From the NCBI RefSeq assembly GCF_030247195.1, contig NC_080672.1, positions 247,427,209 to 247,491,208 on the forward strand: a stretch of DNA of 64,000 nucleotides, in the 5' to 3' direction. Shown piece by piece: positions 1 to 10,736 of the stretch (position 1 is the first letter of the stretch; every line of letters starts with the position of its first letter). The DNA comes from Topomyia yanbarensis. Its lineage: Eukaryota > Arthropoda > Insecta > Diptera > Culicidae. The notes below the pieces were generated by a model, which saw nothing but the letters and a program-made list of their open reading frames with translations, was not told the origin of the DNA and did not search any database. Made by a program: the position numbers and the translations under genes.

Positions 1-2
1 GT

Positions 3-3000
3 ACAGGTAGGACCTCTGTATTAGACCTAACCATCGTATCACAAGAGCTGGTAACAAAGCTGCAATGGAATGTGGAAAATGATACCCGAACCAGCGACCA
101 TTATCCTCTGATCGTGAGCGCACCAATAGGTATGCCGAACGCGAACCATCGTAGACGGTGGCTGCACAAGCAAGCCGACTGGGGCGAGTATGAAGCCATA
201 CTACTCGAACGCTTGCCACGTGACCAAACTTTTTCTGTAGAAGAGCTCAGCGAACAGATTTCCTATGCAGCAGAACATAGCATTCCCCGTACATCTGGTA
301 AAGCAGGAAAAAGGGCTGTTCCTTGGTGGAATGATGAGGTCAGTGCAGCAATTAAAAGAAGGCGCAGAAAACTCAGAGCACTACGACGAACAAATGATTC
401 TGATCCACGCAAGGAACAACTATTAAAAGAGTTCCAGGAAGCGCGGAATGAATCCAGGAAAGTTGTTACGACCGCGAAGAAAACATCTTGGATTAGTTTT
501 GTATCCGGTTTCAACCCGCAAACTTCTACTAGTGATATGTGGCGAAAGGTAAATGCATTTTGTGGCAGACGAAACTTCCAAAAATTAACGCTAACGGTTC
601 ATGGTGAAACAATTGAAGACCAATTCCAAGTGGCGGAGCATTTGGCAAGCTACTTTCACTCGATTTCCAAACTGCCCATGTCATCAATGGACGCTGTGAT
701 CGATGCTGAACAAAACTTAAATACCGACGAAAACTACAACCAAATATTTACAATAGCTGAACTGTTTTGGGCACTGGAAAGAGGAGGAAATACATCAGTT
801 GGTGCTGATAACATTAGTTATGCAATGCTCCGTCACTTACCCTTTCGAATAAAATTACTAGTACTAGATGCAATAAACACACTCTGGAGCACCGGGAAAA
901 TGCCTGAATCTTGGAAAGAAGGTATCATCGTCCCACTGCCAAAACCAGGGAAAGATGCGAAAAAAATTGGAAACCAACGTCCAATCACTTTGCTTAGTTG
1001 CTTCAGTAAAGTGGTAGAACGAATGGTTAACAGAAGACTTGTCGAGGAAATTGAAAACCACAACCACTTCAACAAACAACAGTTTGCTTTCCGAAGAGGA
1101 AGAGGAGTGGACACATACATGGCATGCTTCGAGGAAGCTATCAGACAACCTGTTGACGACGGTAAACACTGCGAAATTCTAACAATTGATTTACAGAAGG
1201 CTTATGATAAAGCGAACAGATATAAAATTATCTCCAAGTTGCGAAGCTGGGGAATCACTGGTCGAATGCTTCGTTTCATCCAAAACTTTTTAAGCGATAG
1301 ATGCTTCCGTGTCTATATAGGCGATACGATGTCAACCCGCAAATCACAAGCTACAGGAATTCCTCAAGGCTCAGTTCTTTCCGTTACATTATTCCTGGCA
1401 TTGATGGAGACAGTTTTCGAGAAAATCCCGAAAGAGCTACGAATTTTTGTGTATGCCGATGACGTATTAGTAATAGCTGTTGGTGAAAATGCGAAAGAAG
1501 TGCGACGACAACTGCAGAAAGCCGCCACAATGCTTGGAATATGGGCCGATCAAAACAGCATGTCAATCTCAACTGAAAAGTCTAACTATATACACATATG
1601 TAGGAAACGGAAGCACCCTAACGTCCCCCCCATAACCATCGATCGCGCAGAAGTTCCTGAGGCTGATTACCTAAAAATCCTTGGTATAATTGTAGACAAG
1701 CGGTTAAACTTTAAACGGCATGCAGCAACTACACGGCGCAATGTTCAATCTGTTTTGAACTTCTTGAAGGTAGTCGGAAACGTTATGTATGGTGGTACGA
1801 GAACCACTTTACAACAGATCACCAATGCAGTAATAGTTCCAAAATTATTCTTCGGTATGAGCTTTGTCAATGGTGGCAGTCCAACGTATATGAAGGTATT
1901 ACAGCCACTTTACAACTCTGCTGTAAGAGAATCCTCTGGAGCTTTTCGATCTAGTCCAGTTGACTCCATAATGGCAGAAGCGGGACAGTTGCCGTTCGAC
2001 CAATTGGTTACGCTGAACGTAACAATGAAAGCAATTAGGCTGATAGAAAAAGCTCCTGTTCTTTTTCCATCATTGAACACCAATGGGGAATATACGGATA
2101 TTTTTCCTTCGATTAAAAGAGCCATGGCAGCCTATCATACCCTTACAGGGAAAACTCTCCCAAACATTGCAGCATTGCAGCGCCTCGGTGACAGACCCTG
2201 GAATACCACAGCAGTACAAGTTGACTGGTCCATTAAATCGCAGTTTAAGGTTGGAGAACCACCAACAAAATCACAACAACTTTTCAGGGCGCTTTGTGCA
2301 ACAAAATATGTATTCCATCGTCTCATTTATACTGATGGTTCAGTAGACTCAGATAGAGTGGGCTTCGGAATTGTATGTGACAATATAGAAATTAGTAAAA
2401 AACTACCCAAGGAATGCTCTATCTTCTCGGCAGAAGCTATGGCAATTCTTCATGCCATTGCGAACTTGTGTACAAATACATCAGCTTCTGTTATCTTTAC
2501 GGATTCAGCCAGCGTGCTCTCAGCACTTGAGAAAGGTCGCTCACGGCATGCATGGATACAAGCAATCGAAGAGAAAATGGAAGATAAATCAGTCGTTCTC
2601 TGTTGGATCCCAGGGCATACGGGAATAACTGGGAACGAAAGAGCGGATGCACTAGCAAAAGCAGCAAGAGAAGAAACAGAGCTCACCAGCAGAATTCCGA
2701 GCGAGGATGCAATCAGATCATGCAAGACAAATGTCCGTTTGCAATGGGAACAGCAGTGGAGAAATAAATCTACCTTCTTGAGGTCAATAAAATCAACAAC
2801 CCTTAAATGGCAAGACAGATTTCCAGCAACAGAGAGGAGAGCAATTAGTCGTCTGCGAATCGGTCACACTAGGCTAACACATCAGCACCTGTTCAGCAGA
2901 GATAGCAGCAATTGTCGGACATGCGGCGAACAACTCACAGTACGACATATACTATTGGAGTGCAGAGAATATGAAACTCATCGAAAGAACTGCAGACTTG

Positions 3001-3095
3001 GAGAAACGCTTGGACAAATTCTGTGCAATAATGAAGAAGAAGAGAAGAAACTAGTAAAATTCATTAGGAAGACCAATTTATTGAAATCACTATAG
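3..3095 (+). CDS. ORF2 of an I-clade non-LTR retrotransposon, 5' cut by window edge
   Basis: Polyprotein for target-primed reverse transcription. The frame is open from the left edge, so the start lies outside the window. It begins in the C-terminal end of an apurinic-type endonuclease (SVLDLTI, then SDHYPL). A reverse transcriptase follows, with WKEGIIVPLPKPGK, QFAFRRGRG, LTIDLQKAYDKA, GIPQGSVLS and catalytic YADD near 1454-1465. An RNase H domain (about 2327-2670) shows YTDGS, SAEAMAI, FTDSAS and WIPGHTGITGNERAD, so its acidic residues look intact. A CX2C-X7-H-X4-C knuckle lies near 2914-2965. RT plus RNase H plus terminal knuckle is typical of the I group, and the TAA-repeat tail fits. There is no internal stop over about 3.1 kb, so this copy is young or recently active. 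The exact family is not assigned. Confidence 0.9.
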   Translation, partial: TGRTSVLDLTIVSQELVTKLQWNVENDTRTSDHYPLIVSAPIGMPNANHRRRWLHKQADWGEYEAILLERLPRDQTFSVEELSEQISYAAEHSIPRTSGKAGKRAVPWWNDEVSAAIKRRRRKLRALRRTNDSDPRKEQLLKEFQEARNESRKVVTTAKKTSWISFVSGFNPQTSTSDMWRKVNAFCGRRNFQKLTLTVHGETIEDQFQVAEHLASYFHSISKLPMSSMDAVIDAEQNLNTDENYNQIFTIAELFWALERGGNTSVGADNISYAMLRHLPFRIKLLVLDAINTLWSTGKMPESWKEGIIVPLPKPGKDAKKIGNQRPITLLSCFSKVVERMVNRRLVEEIENHNHFNKQQFAFRRGRGVDTYMACFEEAIRQPVDDGKHCEILTIDLQKAYDKANRYKIISKLRSWGITGRMLRFIQNFLSDRCFRVYIGDTMSTRKSQATGIPQGSVLSVTLFLALMETVFEKIPKELRIFVYADDVLVIAVGENAKEVRRQLQKAATMLGIWADQNSMSISTEKSNYIHICRKRKHPNVPPITIDRAEVPEADYLKILGIIVDKRLNFKRHAATTRRNVQSVLNFLKVVGNVMYGGTRTTLQQITNAVIVPKLFFGMSFVNGGSPTYMKVLQPLYNSAVRESSGAFRSSPVDSIMAEAGQLPFDQLVTLNVTMKAIRLIEKAPVLFPSLNTNGEYTDIFPSIKRAMAAYHTLTGKTLPNIAALQRLGDRPWNTTAVQVDWSIKSQFKVGEPPTKSQQLFRALCATKYVFHRLIYTDGSVDSDRVGFGIVCDNIEISKKLPKECSIFSAEAMAILHAIANLCTNTSASVIFTDSASVLSALEKGRSRHAWIQAIEEKMEDKSVVLCWIPGHTGITGNERADALAKAAREETELTSRIPSEDAIRSCKTNVRLQWEQQWRNKSTFLRSIKSTTLKWQDRFPATERRAISRLRIGHTRLTHQHLFSRDSSNCRTCGEQLTVRHILLECREYETHRKNCRLGETLGQILCNNEEEEKKLVKFIRKTNLLKSL

Positions 3096-3223
3096 CTATT
3101 AAATGATATGTACGTTACTTTAACTGAATAAATGATGAATGGGATGAATGACCGCAATTGCGGTTAAAGTCCCCAAACAAAAAAAAAAAACAAAAAAAAA
3201 ATAATAATAATAATAATAATAAT
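3096..3223 (+). repeat. 3' UTR and A-rich/(TAA)n tail of the I-clade LINE
   Basis: Short 3' UTR after the ORF2 stop. It contains a perfect 14-bp palindrome, accgcaattgcggt (3151-3164), about 15 bases before the tail. The tail (about 3176-3223) is two A runs followed by about eight TAA units. TAA tails are known for I factors. The palindrome could fold into a stem at the 3' end where the reverse transcriptase binds; that is inference. Confidence 0.8.
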
Positions 3224-3692
3224 CGATCATCGCCCAATTCGGAGCGTAGAGCGAACGTTCCGCTGCGTAATGCAGCATACTGAAGAGTCCGTCCGGCTCA
3301 TCCCAGGCTCCGCTCGCCATTGAGAATATTTTAAATCCCCTCAACAATTTTACCCATAGAACGGGTAGCATGACAATATGGAATTGGGGACCCCTGTTTG
3401 GTGGGTTTTACCACCGGACAGGTAGAACGTAGTATATTTCTTAGCAAAAACAACTTGAAACAACCACTACCGACACGGCTACACGGCTTATCTAAGTTTT
3501 GCGGAGAAAGAAGTAGTAGTAGGACTAGGATCTAAATGTAACAGCAAGCATAAATAAAAGTTTTGGGCAAATATTAGTGAGCTCCAGTAATTTAGGCATG
3601 AATCTTCTCGACATTTTCATTTGGGCAATTATACGTATGAAGGCCTTTGAATACTTGGACCCCAGATTTGACGTTTTCAAAACCTAGAGTAC
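3224..3692. other. no recognisable gene
   Basis: Intergenic sequence just 3' of the LINE tail. A minus-strand open frame across 3120-3371 has no motif I recognise and runs into the TAA tail, so I do not call it. Confidence 0.5.
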
Positions 3693-3870
3693 AAATGAGC
3701 GACCAAAAATAAAAGTCGTGTAAGAATCGGAAATGTTTTTTTCCAATTTTTATACTGAAAGTTTTTTATCCGACTCTTGCAAAGAAGAGTCCCTATTCGA
3801 TTTTTATAATTTTTATGATTTTTACAAAGCATATTCTGTCCTTGCGACTTTTATTTTCAGTCGCTCAAAT
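3693..3870. repeat. small foldback (MITE-like)
   Basis: 26-bp inverted arms, aaatgagcgacc... (3693-3718) and its complement (3845-3870), with two mismatches. The core between them is AT-rich. Weaker similarity extends outward. No target-site duplication is clear and there is no coding sequence. Confidence 0.6.
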
Positions 3871-4574
3871 GCATAAGCCTAAATGTCAGAATCATATATT
3901 TAGATAATATGCTACAAATTTTGTCTTCATCTGGAGAACATTGAAACAATAAATTATATCAATCGGTACTACATCCTCATAGTTGAATTCCCGTGTTCTC
4001 CGTGATTCTCAACCTGGGGTCCAGGTTGAGAACCGATGCTTTAGGAACACTCGCAACCGTTTACTTATCACGAACTCATAACAAACAAACAGTATAGACT
4101 ATAGGCTCAGTAGATAAAGAAAGGACAACTAACAAACAAAATACTTTTAGTTAATTATTACATATTGCGAAGGAAATCGATTTGATGCGACCAAACAGCC
4201 GCCAATGGGGTCTCGGGCGGCAGGTTCCAAATAATAAAGCCACTGATTATACAGGGACATACTCGATGCTGTGGATTCGATGGGTTGTTAACACAGTTGT
4301 CGTCAACTTTACTCCGGGTGCTAGTGTACAGAAGGGAAACTCATCGACCCAAACGTCGATGTGCGGCGGCCACCCTTAACCAGAGCTCACCGAACTAAAG
4401 CATCCGAAAGGATTGTTTGCACTGATCGATGCACACGTGTGGCTCGACAATAGCTTGGAGAGGCTCACCGGTCACCATCCTCACTCGACGTGAATGAACG
4501 GAGAACTCGCTGCTGCGTGAGGATTCGACACGCGGTTACGCAGTCTGCTGACGAACACAAAACATAAATTAAGG
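3871..4574. other. non-coding stretch with one strong hairpin
   Basis: No gene seen. A perfect 12-bp stem with a 3-base loop lies at 4006-4032 (ttctcaacctgg / ggt / ccaggttgagaa). The arm resembles hAT-type terminal sequence, but no flanking 8-bp duplication was found. Confidence 0.5.
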
Positions 4575-4797
4575 ATTTTCAGTCGACCACTCGACTTACA
4601 ACCACCAAAGACACTGGTCAGGAAACTCTGCTGCTGTCTGATCCCGCGCAAAACGAACCACAATACAGTACTTCTTTTCTTGTGTGCATTGTCTTAAAGG
4701 AAGCCGTTCGATCTATTTTTTTCCTCTGCAAACTAAGAGCAACAAAGAGCAAAGTGAACGACAGTTAGTGTATCTAGAACAAAGGAAACATTGCATC

Positions 4798-5760
4798 ATG
4801 AGTGAATTTGATGAAAAAGCACTACTTCGACCCAACACAGCGGTTGTTGACTTAAGATTTTGTTCTACGCGACCAAGTCTTCGTGAGGTGGAACATTTTC
4901 TGAAGGTGAACATGAAGCTTAGGCTTAAGGATGTCATATATCTTCAGTATCATCACTTGCGCAGTGCGGTATTGATATCATTCAACACGCTAGACCAAGA
5001 AAAACGATTCACTTTACAGAACAACCTAAATCGCGTGTTTGAAAGTGACAGTGTGAAGATACCAGTATATATAGAAAACAATTATATAGATGTAAGGCTA
5101 CATGATTTGTCACCGCGTACGCCCCATGAATCAATTACAAAATACATGTCGCAATTCGGAGAAGTGGAATCAGTCACACCTGATACTTTGAGAAACTTTT
5201 TCCCGGGTATTCCTAACGGTGTTCTTGTGGTGAGGATGCGGGTCGTAAGCCCTATTCCCTCCCACTTGACTATAAAATTCAAATATAAAGAAACTAACAT
5301 CAAACAAACCACGCTATGCACCCACAAAGGGCAGACTCCTACGTGCAAGTACTGCAACCTGACGGTACATCATGGAACACCTTGTGTGGAAAATGTTGAG
5401 GAGAATGCATCACAACAAATTGCCCACACATCTTCGGCAAACCAATCCGAAACACTGTCTTCAATAACATCACCAGAACCACAAACGGTTGCCAATTTTG
5501 TGGCAGCTGTTCAAGCCATAATAACAACTGTAAAATCAGCATACAATGCTTAAGAATCAACTGCTAGCACCATCGGCGACGAAGCTAATAACAACGACAA
5601 CGGCTTTACGCTCGTGACCCACAAGGGCCATAGGAAAGGAGGGACATCTGACCGTGAACATCAAGGCACCACAAACGATGATGACATTGACGGCAACGAT
5701 GAAAACGCAATGGACCCACAAGATATTTTCCCGCGCGAAAGAAAGTCTCCCGCGCAATAA
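4798..5760 (+). pseudogene. LINE ORF1 protein (RRM-like plus CCHC) with one in-frame stop
   Basis: Nucleic-acid chaperone-type ORF1 protein. I chose ATG 4798 (MSEFDEKALLRP) over the upstream open frame because homology to the second ORF1 in this window begins after it. The core YIDVRLHDLSPRTPHESI, then GIPNGVLVVRM, then GQTPTCKYCNLTVHHGTPC aligns with the ORF1 at 21680-22502 and ends in a CX2C-X4-H-X4-C knuckle. A TAA at 5551-5553 interrupts the frame. Downstream, the same frame resumes as NNNDNGFTLVTHKGHRKGG and an acidic stretch to a natural stop at 5758-5760. The break is therefore a single nonsense change, not the true end. No ORF2 follows. Confidence 0.75.
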
Positions 5761-5841
5761 AAAGTTGCGTGGACGAGATCCAAAGAGCGCTCAATAACTT
5801 TTGTTTTTATATATTTTTATATTGTAATTATTTAAGAGACC

Positions 5842-5874
5842 CACGGCTCCGTTAAGCTACAGCAATGAGCCGTG
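5842..5874 (+). other. 3' terminal stem-loop of the ORF1-only LINE
   Basis: Perfect 8-bp stem cacggctc (5842-5849) / gagccgtg (5867-5874) with a 17-nt loop, 18 bases before the oligo(A) tail. The bases gccgtgtcaaataaac (5869-5884) recur exactly at the 3' end of the I-clade element (20350-20365). This suggests a shared reverse-transcriptase recognition end. Confidence 0.6.
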
Positions 5875-5899
5875 TCAAATAAACAAACTAGAAAAAAAA

Positions 5900-6086
5900 T
5901 TAAGGGTTTATCCAACTCGGCGACGTTGTGTCTCGGTTGGTACGCGAAATCTACGTTGAGCTGACAAATCAACCCCCTAGCGGCCACAGTCTTGAACTTC
6001 AATCTGGACAATGGAATCAAACAGGCTAGGTTTGATTAAAATCAGATATAACTAAATAAGTCGATCAATTCAACAAATTACCAATT

Positions 6087-6131
<45 letters not shown>

Positions 6132-6639
6132 CGACGGATCGGTCATCGTTGCGCTCAAAATTTTCTAAGTGTCAATAAATAGAACTTTAGCTTTCCGTTT
6201 AGATGCGGGTCGAGCGTATTTGCTCGAACGAAAAATAAACTTTCTTGTCAGGAAAATAGAAACAAACCGTAACCCCAGCGAAAGGGAACGTGTAGGCCAA
6301 TAAATTTAAGATCAACAAGTGAGAACTTATTTACAATGATTACCATTACGCATCTACCGAAATAGAACCAACTTGCGCATAGCATTGAAGAGCTACCATG
6401 AACATGTGTATGCCATCTACAGAAAATACCGAATGAATCAATTTCATCATGTGTGAAGCAGCCTCGTGCGTAGGTGAATGCTACAAATTGCTTTAGGGCA
6501 TACGGTTTATGCACTTGCGAACCATCTTTTCGTATCAATATAACAAACTGGAATCTATTTTTAAGGTTCAAAGAACTTTGGGTGAGCATCTATACGAATT
6601 GATTGATAGTATGCGTTGGAAAAAATGCGTTCAACTTTA
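5900..6639. other. intergenic, with a (CT)n microsatellite
   Basis: (CT)19 lies at 6091-6128. No gene or named element is otherwise recognised; the open frames on the minus strand show no motif. Confidence 0.6.
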
Positions 6640-6760
6640 TCACCGGTTTATCCCTATGAAACGTTTATAGAACTCTAAAAGAAGAAAGGCAGTCGATTTA
6701 TTAGATTATCACGATTCAAATTATGCAAAATAGTTGGTGGAAAAACAATTGACAGGGTCG
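6640..6760. repeat. dispersed repeat, inverted copy at 9808-9930
   Basis: About 120 bp containing ttatgcaaaatagttggtgg match the reverse complement of 9808-9930 with point changes and small indels. The same core (atgcaaaatagttgctag) forms both arms of the MITE at 54545-54728, so this is probably one end of that family. Confidence 0.6.
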
Positions 6761-6992
6761 AATGGTGCTTTTGGAAAAATGGCGGTGATTTTTTGTCACA
6801 CTACCACACTGTGTTGGGGCACGCAACACAACTCCGTAATGAAAAACGGAGTCTCAGCCACATTAACCGTTATGTGTCCGACAGTGTACCCGGGTATCTT
6901 TTTAGGTTTCAATTAATGAAATTCCAATGTTTTGTCCATAGCTGGAAATTGAAACTTTGTGACATCTTAGAATTTCACTAAGTCAAGATCTT

Positions 6993-7190
6993 GGGTTAAC
7001 AATATTGTTGATATAGTAAGGGTGAGAGTGAGGAGGAGCTCCTAAATTTTTTTACTACGTAACAGGCCGACTAGGGAACCCGGGAACCCACAAAACTGAA
7101 ATACCAATAACTAAGGCAATTTCCAACCGATTTCGACACTGTTGGGTGCTTTGTGTTTAGAAACTCATCCACTTTAAGACTTGGTAAAAA
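6993..7190. repeat. dispersed repeat, direct copy at 10737-10925
   Basis: Starts acaatattgttgatatagta and ends near tttagaaactcatccacttt. It is clearly the same sequence as 10737-10925, and an inverted third partial copy lies at 11328-11445. No coding content. Confidence 0.7.
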
Positions 7191-7672
7191 TAAATCGGAT
7201 AAAGCACAAGATTCGCTCTTGGGCTGCATCCGAACATACCAACCATTGGCGTAGCTTGCGACCTTGCGTTTAAACAAAGACTTTTCTGCCGGATGCGAGT
7301 CCGAAAATTTGTTGCATTTTTCCAGCCACAACTGGACATTGCAAACTCAATTATCACATGGCTACTATTCAGCACGCTGAGTATTATTCATGTGATCTTT
7401 GTGAATCTAATTACGGAACATCATATCATTTGATATGCAATTGCGTATCCAGATTTTTGTTTCTCCATGAATAGATGAACCTATGTATGGAGAGCTAAAA
7501 CTCAAGGATGTGCTATTGTTGCTAACCCAGTGCGGTAAAGAGCTAGAGTTCAAGCCGTATTTGAATGACAATATCTCTTCGGGGGTGTTGTCGTTCTGTT
7601 ATCTCAATATCCTCTCGGGGGTATTGATATATCGGCTCACTGCTTAAATAAAAATTCTAAATTCGTCCGGGG
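7191..7672. other. no gene recognised
   Basis: Between two repeats. It contains two imperfect copies of an ~20-nt phrase (atatctcttcgggggtgttg and atatcctctcgggggtattg, about 45 bp apart) and a short palindrome (catatcatttgatatg). Confidence 0.5.
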
Positions 7673-10499
7673 CACAGTGGCACGGAATCATAAAAAGCCG
7701 GACATAGATTTTTGCGACTATACTATTACCTATGGCACTTTGATGTCTTCGGAAAGGTTTCTTTATTTTTTAATTGATTTCATATAATTTTGGAAAATTT
7801 TGATTTAAGGGGGTATATACGCAGCTGAAAAAAAATTACTTTGCAAGTTGTTGCCAAAATAAATAGTCATGTATGGAAAATTTGTGGACGAAATGATTTT
7901 ATGAAACTTTGTTGAAGTAGCGAAATGGCTATCTGTTAAGCGAAAAAAGTTATTGGGTGAAATTGAGGTACATGTTGAAATACCCCCTTAAAAAGTGTTT
8001 TTATTGCAAATTTTTATTTGATTTTTTACAGTTTTTCGATGTTCTAGAAAGCTTTAGATGCTTTCAAAACACACCTTTTTGTGGAATAGACCAACTCGCT
8101 ATCTCTTCGTTTTTGGGATGCATACCTGTTTTTTGGTTTTTAAGCTAGTTTTAAGGCGCAATGTTTTGTAGAGTAGCAGGTAGTAGCAGCTAAATTTATT
8201 TTATTGTTATTCATCAAGGAATACTCTATTGATACATATATAAATCATAGGGGGATCTAATGGGATCCTTGGAATAATGTGGGGTAAAATAGACTAGCGT
8301 TTCAATAAATTACTTGTATTATGAAGCTTGAAAAAACTATTATGCGAAATTAATAAAAATTTGAAATATTATAGTTCATTCCATATATTCCGACATTCAA
8401 AGTTAATTTTTTGTTATTAACATGCTCATAAGTCATTACTGTCCTGCCAAATCTTCGTCATTGGATGAACGAGGTATTTCGTTGCTTAGAATGCTCGGTT
8501 ATATTAATACCTTGTTCATCCAATGACGAAGAAGATTTGGCAGGACACTGATGACTTATGAGCATGTTAATAACAAAAAATAACTTTGAATGTCGGAATA
8601 TATGGAATGAACTATAATATTTCAAATGTTTATTAATTTCGCATAATAGTTTATTTTTCAAGCTTCATAATACAAATAATTTATTGAACGGTTAGTCCAT
8701 TTTACCCCACATTATTCCAAGGATCCCATTAGATCCTCCTATGATTTATATATGTATCAATAGGGTATTGCTTGCTGAATAACAATAACATAAATTTAGC
8801 TGCTACTACCTGATACTTATTTTTTTTACAATGGTGAAGACCTTTACGTCCTAGCCCAGTACACGTGCTATTGGTAGGGTCCAATCTACCACACGGGGTG
8901 CACTGGGGGCATGTCGGGCTCGAATGGTGACCAGCCATTAATACCGACTAAACTCCATTGGGCTCCGCCATCATTCCTCCCAGGAACTACCTCTCGGTAT
9001 TACTTCTGGGGGGATGGCTGTACTAAATGTACTCATTCACTCTCACTCACGCGTTCATACGTCCTGTATGAGGCTTACTTGGGTGCTCTCTCAATCGCAC
9101 TTTGATTCACTCTCAAACACTCCCACATGAGGCTGACTTTTGTGCTCACCATTTTCGTTCCTTGCGAGGCTGACTTGTGTGCTCACCTTACTCATTCCTT
9201 GCTAGGCTTACTTTTGTGCTCGCCCCACCCATACCGTGTGAGGCTGACTTGGGTGCTCACCCTATCACCTGATTCACTCTCAATCTATTGTACCTTTGTC
9301 ACTCCCCCTGGCATCCCATGTGGGACATTTTTCTTAGGCCTCACTTCTGACATACCATGCGAGGCTGACTTGTGTGCTCACCTTTTTCATTCCTTGCTAG
9401 GCTGACTTTTGTGCTAGCCTCTACCATACCATGTGAGGCTGACTTTTATGCTCACCCTTAACATGCCGTGTGAGACTGACTTGGATGCTCACCCTTTCAC
9501 TCCTCTGCCACGCCATGAGGTATCGATAGCTAAGTCCCAACATACTACGATACGACCCTCCCGTCTTGGCATGAGGCAGTCCACTTATACGCCTATACAC
9601 TCACTCTTCTGTCTTGCTTCGGGGTGGCTGGGTTTACCCCTTACGCGGTTGCCATTCGCTGCGCCAAACCTGCCTCGGCATGAACAGACCATTCACTCCC
9701 TTTTTTTGCGCTTGGACTTTTTCGCTCCAGCTAACCAATCACTAGTTAGCCGTGCCCGTCGTCTGTTGCTCGGTTCGCCAGATTACCTGTAGCCTACTGG
9801 CAATCTGGCCGGTCAATTCTTTTCCACCAACTATTTTGCATAAGTTGAACCGTGATAATCTAATAAATCGAATGATTTTGTTCCTTTAGATTTTAATAAA
9901 TGCTTTATATGAATAAACCGGTGGCAAAGCTACACACTTACAAAAAATGAAAATTTCATTTGACGTAAACAATAACATAAATTTAGCTACTACTACCTGC
10001 TACTCTACAAAACATACCGCCTTGAAATTAGCTTTAAAAAACCAAAAAACAGGCATACATCCTAAAATGAAGAGATAGCGATTTAGTCTATTCCGCAAAA
10101 AGGTGTGTTTTGAAAGCAACTATAACTTTTTAGAACATCGAAAAACTGTAAAAAATCAAATAAAAAGTTGCTATAAAAAACACTTTTTAAGGGGGTATTC
10201 CAACATGTACCTCAATTTCACCCAATAACTTTTTTCGCTTAACAGTTCGCTACTTCAACAAAGTTTCATAAAATCATTTCGTCTAAAAATTTTCCATACA
10301 TGACTATCAATTTTGGCAACAACTTGCAAAGTTATTTTTTTTTATCTGCGTATATACCCACTTAAATCAAAATTTTCCAATATTATATTAAACTACATAA
10401 AAAATAAAGAAACCTTTTCGAAGACATCAAAGTGCCATAGCTAATAGTTAGTAGTCGCAAATATCAATGTCCGGCTTTTTTTGATTCCGTCCCACTGTG
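7673..10499. mobile_element. large foldback DNA element, ~800-bp inverted arms, split by an insertion
   Basis: Terminal inverted repeat cacagtggcacggaatca (7673 on) matches the complement ending at 10499 (cacagtgggacggaatca). The left arm 7673-8476 pairs with the right arm 8508-8817 plus 10005-10499; the loop is 31 nt (8477-8507). Before the 8818-9967 insertion this was a nearly continuous palindrome of about 1.65 kb. Neither arm encodes a transposase I recognise. The end CACAGTGGCACG is shared with the element at 30794-31665, so both belong to one terminal-repeat group. No convincing target-site duplication was seen. Confidence 0.8.
8818..9967 (-). mobile_element. R1-type LINE 3' UTR insert (minus strand) plus a short foreign segment
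   Basis: 8818 to about 9745 is the reverse complement of 24300-25199, the 3' UTR of the R1-like element. It includes the degenerate tandem phrase gaggctgacttttgtgctcacc, and its oligo(A) end appears here as a T run at 8819-8826. It is thus a 5'-truncated copy lacking all ORF sequence. About 9800-9967 is unrelated to R1; 9808-9930 matches the inverted repeat at 6640-6760. The whole insert is bracketed by a 37-bp direct repeat (8781-8817 and 9968-10004, two differences), unusually long for a LINE target duplication. Confidence 0.7.
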
Positions 10500-10736
10500 C
10501 AGGGTTGGAAGTTTTATACCTGCTATTGTAGCACCTGCAGAGCGATCAGCATCCTTCCGGAGGTACAGAATGGTCTGTTTTAATTGTTCTGTTTCGTTAT
10601 TTTCCTTACCCCTAACCTTACCACTTCCCCAATCCTTCCCATCAGGGAAATGATGAAAAGACGATTCATGGCAAGGCACAAATCTCCAATCAACATGGAG
10701 AACGTGCCATTTGAGCCAGACGTTACTGATTCCTGA
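10500..10736. other. no gene recognised
   Basis: A minus-strand open frame spans this stretch, but it has no motif and runs into the foldback end. I see only sequence between two repeats. Confidence 0.5.

Larger units (their letters stand above)
4575..5899 (+). mobile_element. ORF1-only (HAL1-like) non-LTR element, apparently full length
   Basis: A 1.3-kb unit flanked by the 9-bp repeat aaattaagg (4566-4574 and 5897-5905; the last copy shares A's with the tail). The 5' end begins close to TCAGTC (4579-4584), like the initiator-type start of many arthropod LINEs. There is one ORF, for an ORF1-type RNA-binding protein, then a short 3' UTR with an 8-bp stem-loop and an oligo(A) tail at 5892-5899. 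No endonuclease or reverse transcriptase is present, and no residual ORF2 sequence is visible between ORF1 and the tail. If the duplication is real, the element moved in this reduced form using another element's machinery. That last step is inference. Confidence 0.65.

Noticed and set aside
3120..3371. Minus-strand 83-codon frame ending in YYYYYYYFFF
   Set aside because: The C-terminus is the antisense of the TAA/A tail of the LINE.
4006..4032. Two hAT-like ends (ggttctcaacctgg) facing each other as a minimal element
   Set aside because: No 8-bp duplication and nothing between the arms; recorded only as a hairpin.
9127..9792. Plus-strand frames MRLTFVLTIF... and MRLTFMLTLN..., similar to minus-strand frames at 24276-24846
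   Set aside because: Both are antisense readings of the R1-like 3' UTR tandem repeats. The similarity comes from the repeat, not from a conserved protein.
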